Shown one piece after another: positions 60,728-64,000 of a stretch of 64,000 nt of DNA. The stretch's first letter is position 1. Every line of letters begins with the position of its first letter. Source of the stretch: Paraburkholderia fynbosensis (GTDB lineage: Bacteria; Pseudomonadota; Gammaproteobacteria; Burkholderiales; Burkholderiaceae). The notes beneath the pieces were generated by a model. The model was not told the origin of the DNA. It saw only the letters and a list, made by a program, of their open reading frames with translations, and ran no database searches. The position numbers were made by a program, and so were the translations under genes. The stretch is taken from positions 1 through 64,000 of the forward strand of contig NZ_CADIKI010000028.1 of NCBI RefSeq assembly GCF_902859935.1, in the 5' to 3' direction.

Positions 60728-61165
60728 AGGGGTCGCTCGGAACACAGCAGACGGAGTTTGGGCGATGCCAGTGAAAAGGCGCAATGAGTCAAATCGTGCG
60801 GCGAGGTGCTTGGATAGAGGGAAGCGCGCAGCACACGCCTGAAGAAACGTTTGGCGGCGGCCTTGTCGCGCCGCTTTTGCAGTAAGAGGTCGAGTTCGAC
60901 GCCGTGCTCGTCGACTGCACGCCACAGGTACGGTTCGCCACGCAGGGTGACAAACATCTCGTCGAGGTGCCACGTACTGCCCGGCTTGCAACGAACGGCC
61001 TTCACACGTTTTGCGAAATCAACGCCGAACTTGTCTATCCTCCGACGGATCGATTCGTGGCTAACGACCGCGCCGCGCTCGAACAGCAACTCCTCGATAC
61101 CGCGAAGGCTAAGCTGAAAGCGAAAATACCAGCGAACGGCGTGGCTGATGATCGATGCCGGAAAC
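60684..61165 (-). mobile_element. IS6-family insertion sequence remnant
   Basis: The left terminus (from 60684) reads GGCGCTGTCATGTTGACGATT. The transposase is on the minus strand: GFPASIISHAVRWYFRFQLS, STWHLDEMFVTLRGEPYLWR and AVDEHGVELDLLLQKRRDKA then AAKRFFRRVLRAS. The start (MKKTxSLYxGHR) is missing at the right, one codon is lost in GEPYL-W, and the C-terminal third with the catalytic Glu is deleted. The copy is inactive. It truncates the Hfq-like gene on its left and abuts the ABC transporter genes on its right. Confidence 0.75.
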
Positions 61166-61202
61166 CCCGACCGTGCAAGCAGGAGGGTCCATGAAACAGG
61201 CG

Positions 61203-62222
61203 CTATTCGATAGGAACGGGAACCCGGATGCACGCAACCCGCCGTGCGTCACCTTGCAGGGAAACCGCCTGCGGTTGCCCATCGCCGCATGCGTCGATCG
61301 CGGCGGGGCAGCGTGTGCGGAACGCGCATCCCGACGGCGGTTGCAAGGGCGACGGAATCTCGCCTTGAAGCAGCAGATGCCGTCGCGCGCGCTCGACGGT
61401 CGGGTCGGGAACCGGTACGGCCGACAGCAATGCACGGGTATAGGGATGCGCAGGTGCCGCGTACAGCGCGCGTTTTTCGCCGAACTCGATCACGCGCCCC
61501 ATATACATCACCATCACGCGATGGCTGATTGCTTTCACCACCGCCAGATCGTGTGCGACGAACAGCAGCGACAACGACAGTTCGCGTTGCAAGTCGCGCA
61601 ATAGATTAACGATTTGCGCTTGAATCGACACGTCGAGCGCGGACACCGGTTCATCGCAGATCACGAGTTGCGGCTCGCTGATCAATGCCCGTGCAATTCC
61701 GACGCGCTGACATTGTCCGCCCGAAAACTCATGCGGATAGCGCCGCAGATGCTGCGCATTCAGGCCGACGCGTTCGAGGATGGTCAGCACGCGAGCGCGC
61801 ACATCGGCGCGCGCGACATCGGGCCGATGCGTGATCAACGGCTCCGCGACGATCTGCTCGATCGTCATGCGCGGATCGAGCGACGCCAGCGGGTCCTGAA
61901 AGATCATCTGCACGTCGCGCCGCAAGATGCCGAGATCACGCTTCGCGCCCTGCACTGTTTCGACGCCATGAAGCTTGACGCTACCGCCCGACGCAGGCAC
62001 GAGACCGACGATCGCGCGCGCGAGCGTGGACTTGCCGCAGCCGGATTCACCCACCAGCCCGACGGTTTCGCCGCGCCGTACATCGAACGACACGCCGTCG
62101 ACAGCGCGCAGCATGGCCTTGCCAGACCACGGTAATTTGCCGCGCGGCACGCTGAAATGCACCTTCAGTTCGTTCACCGACAGCAGCGGTTCGGTACTGT
62201 TGCAAGCGAAATGCCGGTTCAT
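61203..62222 (-). CDS. Peptide-type ABC transporter ATPase (DppF/OppF-like)
   Basis: This 339-residue ATPase has VGESGCGKSTLARAIVGLVP (Walker A), FSGGQCQRVGIARALISEPQ (signature) and LVICDEPVSALDVSIQAQ (Walker B). The C-terminal oligopeptide-transporter extension has two Cys (CAFRTRCPAAIDAC). The ATG at 62222 has GGAGGC upstream and overlaps the stop of the previous ATPase gene by 4 nt. It is last in the operon as seen here, ending about 40 nt from the IS6 remnant. Confidence 0.9.
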   Translation of the reverse strand: MNRHFACNSTEPLLSVNELKVHFSVPRGKLPWSGKAMLRAVDGVSFDVRRGETVGLVGESGCGKSTLARAIVGLVPASGGSVKLHGVETVQGAKRDLGILRRDVQMIFQDPLASLDPRMTIEQIVAEPLITHRPDVARADVRARVLTILERVGLNAQHLRRYPHEFSGGQCQRVGIARALISEPQLVICDEPVSALDVSIQAQIVNLLRDLQRELSLSLLFVAHDLAVVKAISHRVMVMYMGRVIEFGEKRALYAAPAHPYTRALLSAVPVPDPTVERARRHLLLQGEIPSPLQPPSGCAFRTRCPAAIDACGDGQPQAVSLQGDARRVACIRVPVPIE

Positions 62223-63220
62223 CGAACGGCCTCCAGAATGGCTGAAACCGGACGGTGGCACGCGCGCAATGCGCCTGCCAGATCGCTACGCGCATCGAGC
62301 GACGGCACTGTGGTGCGGCAAGTATCGTCTGCAAACGAACAACGCGGTGCGAACGCGCAACCCGCGCCGATTTGCCCCGGCAAAGGCGGATTGCCCGGAA
62401 TGGTTTGCAACGGGCGGTCGTCGTCGTCGGTGATGCGCGGCAGCGCGTTCAACAGGCCGATCGTGTACGGATGGGTCGGCGCGGCGAACAGCGCGCGCGC
62501 GTCTGCCTGCTCGACGGTGCGCCCTGCATACATCACCATCACGGTATCGCACAAACCGGCGACCACGCCCATGTCGTGCGTGATGAGGACGATTGCCGTG
62601 CCGCGCTCGCGATTCAGTTCGCGCAGCAATTCGATAATTTGCGCCTGAACGGTGACGTCGAGCGCGGTAGTCGGTTCGTCGGCAATCAAAATTTCCGGTT
62701 CGGACAGCAACGCCATCGCAATCATCACGCGCTGGCGCATACCACCGGAAAACTCATGCGGATACATGCCGATGCGGCGTGCAGCATCGGGAATCCGCAC
62801 CGTGTCGAGCACCTCGATGGCACGCCGACGCGCTTCGCGACGCGACAGCTTCTTGTGCAATTGCAGCGATTCCGTCATCTGCCGTTCAATGGTCAAAAAC
62901 GGATTGAGCGCCGTCATCGGGTCCTGAAACACCATGCCGATCCGGTTGCCGCGAACCCTGTTCAGCGCTGCGTTGTTCATCGTCAGCAGATCGCCGCCGT
63001 CTTCGCCACGATACAGTGCGGTGCCCGACACGCTGCCGTTCGACGACAGCAAACCGAGCAGCGCCATCACGGTCTGACTCTTGCCCGACCCCGATTCGCC
63101 GACGATGCCCAGCGTGCTGCCCGCGTCGAGCGAAAACGACACGCGTTGGACCGCATCGACCGGCGGTCCTTCACGGCGCGTGAAGCGCACACTCAGGTCC
63201 TTCACTTCGAGTAGCGCCAT
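62219..63220 (-). CDS. Peptide-type ABC transporter ATPase (DppD/OppD-like)
   Basis: This 333-residue ATPase has GIVGESGSGKSQTVMALLGL (Walker A with the Q usual in OppD/DppD), FSGGMRQRVMIAMALLSEPE (signature) and LIADEPTTALDVTVQAQ (Walker B). The C-terminal Cys block is CAFAPRCSFADDTC. It is translated from ATG 63220, one base after the stop of the permease gene at 63222, and overlaps the next ATPase gene. It pairs with the DppF-like ATPase to energise import of peptides or, in some relatives, nickel or sugars. Confidence 0.9.
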   Translation of the reverse strand: MALLEVKDLSVRFTRREGPPVDAVQRVSFSLDAGSTLGIVGESGSGKSQTVMALLGLLSSNGSVSGTALYRGEDGGDLLTMNNAALNRVRGNRIGMVFQDPMTALNPFLTIERQMTESLQLHKKLSRREARRRAIEVLDTVRIPDAARRIGMYPHEFSGGMRQRVMIAMALLSEPEILIADEPTTALDVTVQAQIIELLRELNRERGTAIVLITHDMGVVAGLCDTVMVMYAGRTVEQADARALFAAPTHPYTIGLLNALPRITDDDDRPLQTIPGNPPLPGQIGAGCAFAPRCSFADDTCRTTVPSLDARSDLAGALRACHRPVSAILEAVR

Positions 63221-63221
63221 G

Positions 63222-64000
63222 TCAATGGTCCTTGGGGTCGAGAGCGTCGCGCAAACCGTCGCCGACGAAGTTCACGCAATAAAGCGTCACGCACAGCATG
63301 ACGGCAGGGCAGAGCAGCAGCCACGGCATCGATTCGAGTTTTTGAGCACCGTCTTCGATCAGCACGCCCCAACTCGTCATCGGTTCCTGGACGCCGAGTC
63401 CGAGAAACGACAGCACCGATTCCGTCAGCACGATCGACGGCACTGTGACCGTGGCATACACGACCACCACGCCGATCAGGTTCGGCACGATATGCCGCGC
63501 GATGATGGCGCGGGTGCTGACGCCAGTCGCACGCGCCGCGTCGACGAATTCGCGCGAACGCAGCGACAGCGTCTGACCGCGCACCACGCGCGCCATATCG
63601 AGCCACGAAAACGCGCTGATGGTCAGCACGACCAGATAGAATGCGCGGCCGAACAGCGTCATCATCATGATCGCGATCAGCATGTACGGAATCGCGTACA
63701 TCACGTCGACGACGCGCATCATGACGGCATCGACGCGTCCGCCCATGAAGCCGGCTGTCGCGCCCCACGCGACGCCGATCAGTCCGGACACCAGCGTGCC
63801 GAGCAAACCGACTTCGAGCGATACGCGCCCGCCCACCAGCGTGCGCGCGAGCAGGTCGCGACCGAGTTCGTCGGTACCGAACAGATGCATGCCGAGCCAC
63901 GACGGCGGCAGACTGATCGATCCCCAGTCGCTGTCGACCGGATTGTTGGGCAGAAACAGCGGCCCCGCAAAGCATGCGACGACGATCAGCAGCAGGATCA
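63222..64000 (-). CDS. Peptide-type ABC transporter permease (DppC/OppC-like), 5' end outside the window
   Basis: The frame enters at the right edge and reads ILLLIVVACFAGPLFLPNNP, then MHLFGTDELGRDLLARTLVG, GGRVDAVMMRVVDVMYAIPY and MLIAIMMM. The EAA-type coupling loop is EFVDAARATGVSTRAIIARH. This is a DppC/OppC inner-membrane permease. About 259 codons lie in the window, out of a usual 280-300, so the start and the DppB partner lie beyond 64000. Confidence 0.88.
   Translation of the reverse strand, partial: ILLLIVVACFAGPLFLPNNPVDSDWGSISLPPSWLGMHLFGTDELGRDLLARTLVGGRVSLEVGLLGTLVSGLIGVAWGATAGFMGGRVDAVMMRVVDVMYAIPYMLIAIMMMTLFGRAFYLVVLTISAFSWLDMARVVRGQTLSLRSREFVDAARATGVSTRAIIARHIVPNLIGVVVVYATVTVPSIVLTESVLSFLGLGVQEPMTSWGVLIEDGAQKLESMPWLLLCPAVMLCVTLYCVNFVGDGLRDALDPKDH

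Noticed and set aside
1..64000. CRISPR array, tRNA or rRNA genes
   Set aside because: No regular repeat-spacer pattern longer than the three-copy 23-bp repeat at 42002 was seen, and no tRNA- or rRNA-like stretch was recognised by eye; a dedicated RNA scan was not possible.
61203..64000. Assigning the ABC transporter as nickel or glutathione specific
   Set aside because: Only the ATPases and part of one permease lie in the window; specificity rests on the binding protein, which is outside.

Overview
The window reads as a piece of a Burkholderiales chromosome, most likely Paraburkholderia, Caballeronia or a close relative. The evidence is GC-rich coding, two Burkholderia-type trimeric porins, several DUF4148-type small exported proteins, NodT-type outer-membrane lipoproteins in RND efflux operons, and many worn insertion sequences. 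It joins well-kept operons to strips of heavily decayed DNA. No rRNA, tRNA or CRISPR array was seen.

Layout. Positions 1-8050 are an eroded accessory strip: an integrase remnant cut by an IS6-family remnant, a frameshifted AbrB-type antitoxin, small exported proteins, a ParB-like nuclease gene coupled to a small ORF, a CHAD gene broken by frameshifts and a 5'-truncated fumarylacetoacetate-hydrolase gene. Positions 8050-14735 hold two SDR oxidoreductases (one with a Tat signal), an amidase pseudogene, a porin and a LysR regulator. Positions 15182-21081 are a complete RND efflux operon (permease, adaptor, outer-membrane factor) converging on a second porin. Positions 22680-26545 carry small exported proteins and a response regulator/histidine kinase pair followed by a third regulator whose receiver has lost its phosphorylation residues. 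Then come a citrate-type MFS carrier, a ferric-reductase-like flavocytochrome, a second kinase/regulator pair (31288-33334), an orphan OmpR-type regulator and a second RND operon (34317-40101). Positions 40248-42600 are a second graveyard (EAL domain, Tn5-like IS4, IS110 and IS21 remnants).

The most interesting block is 42657-54799. On the minus strand lies a 1142-residue hybrid histidine kinase. Its N-terminal half is an NCS1-type permease, joined through an eight-cysteine putative zinc module to kinase and receiver domains. It overlaps the gene of a LuxR-type response regulator. Divergent from the pair is a urea/short-chain-amide operon: urtABCDE, fmdA (formamidase), fmdB and an amiE aliphatic amidase gene damaged by an internal deletion. 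A perfect 10+10 bp palindrome sits in the 181-bp divergent promoter. I infer that the kinase senses a small nitrogen compound through its permease-like domain and that the LuxR-type regulator acts at the palindrome to switch on uptake (Urt) and hydrolysis (FmdA, formerly AmiE) of amides as a nitrogen source.

Positions 54800-61165 are a third decayed strip, with YhcG nuclease, IS256, phasin, cold-shock, Hfq-like and IS6 remnants plus a few small intact genes and a phospholipase-C-like phosphoesterase. The right edge (61203-64000) is a peptide-type ABC importer on the minus strand, with its permease gene running out of the window.
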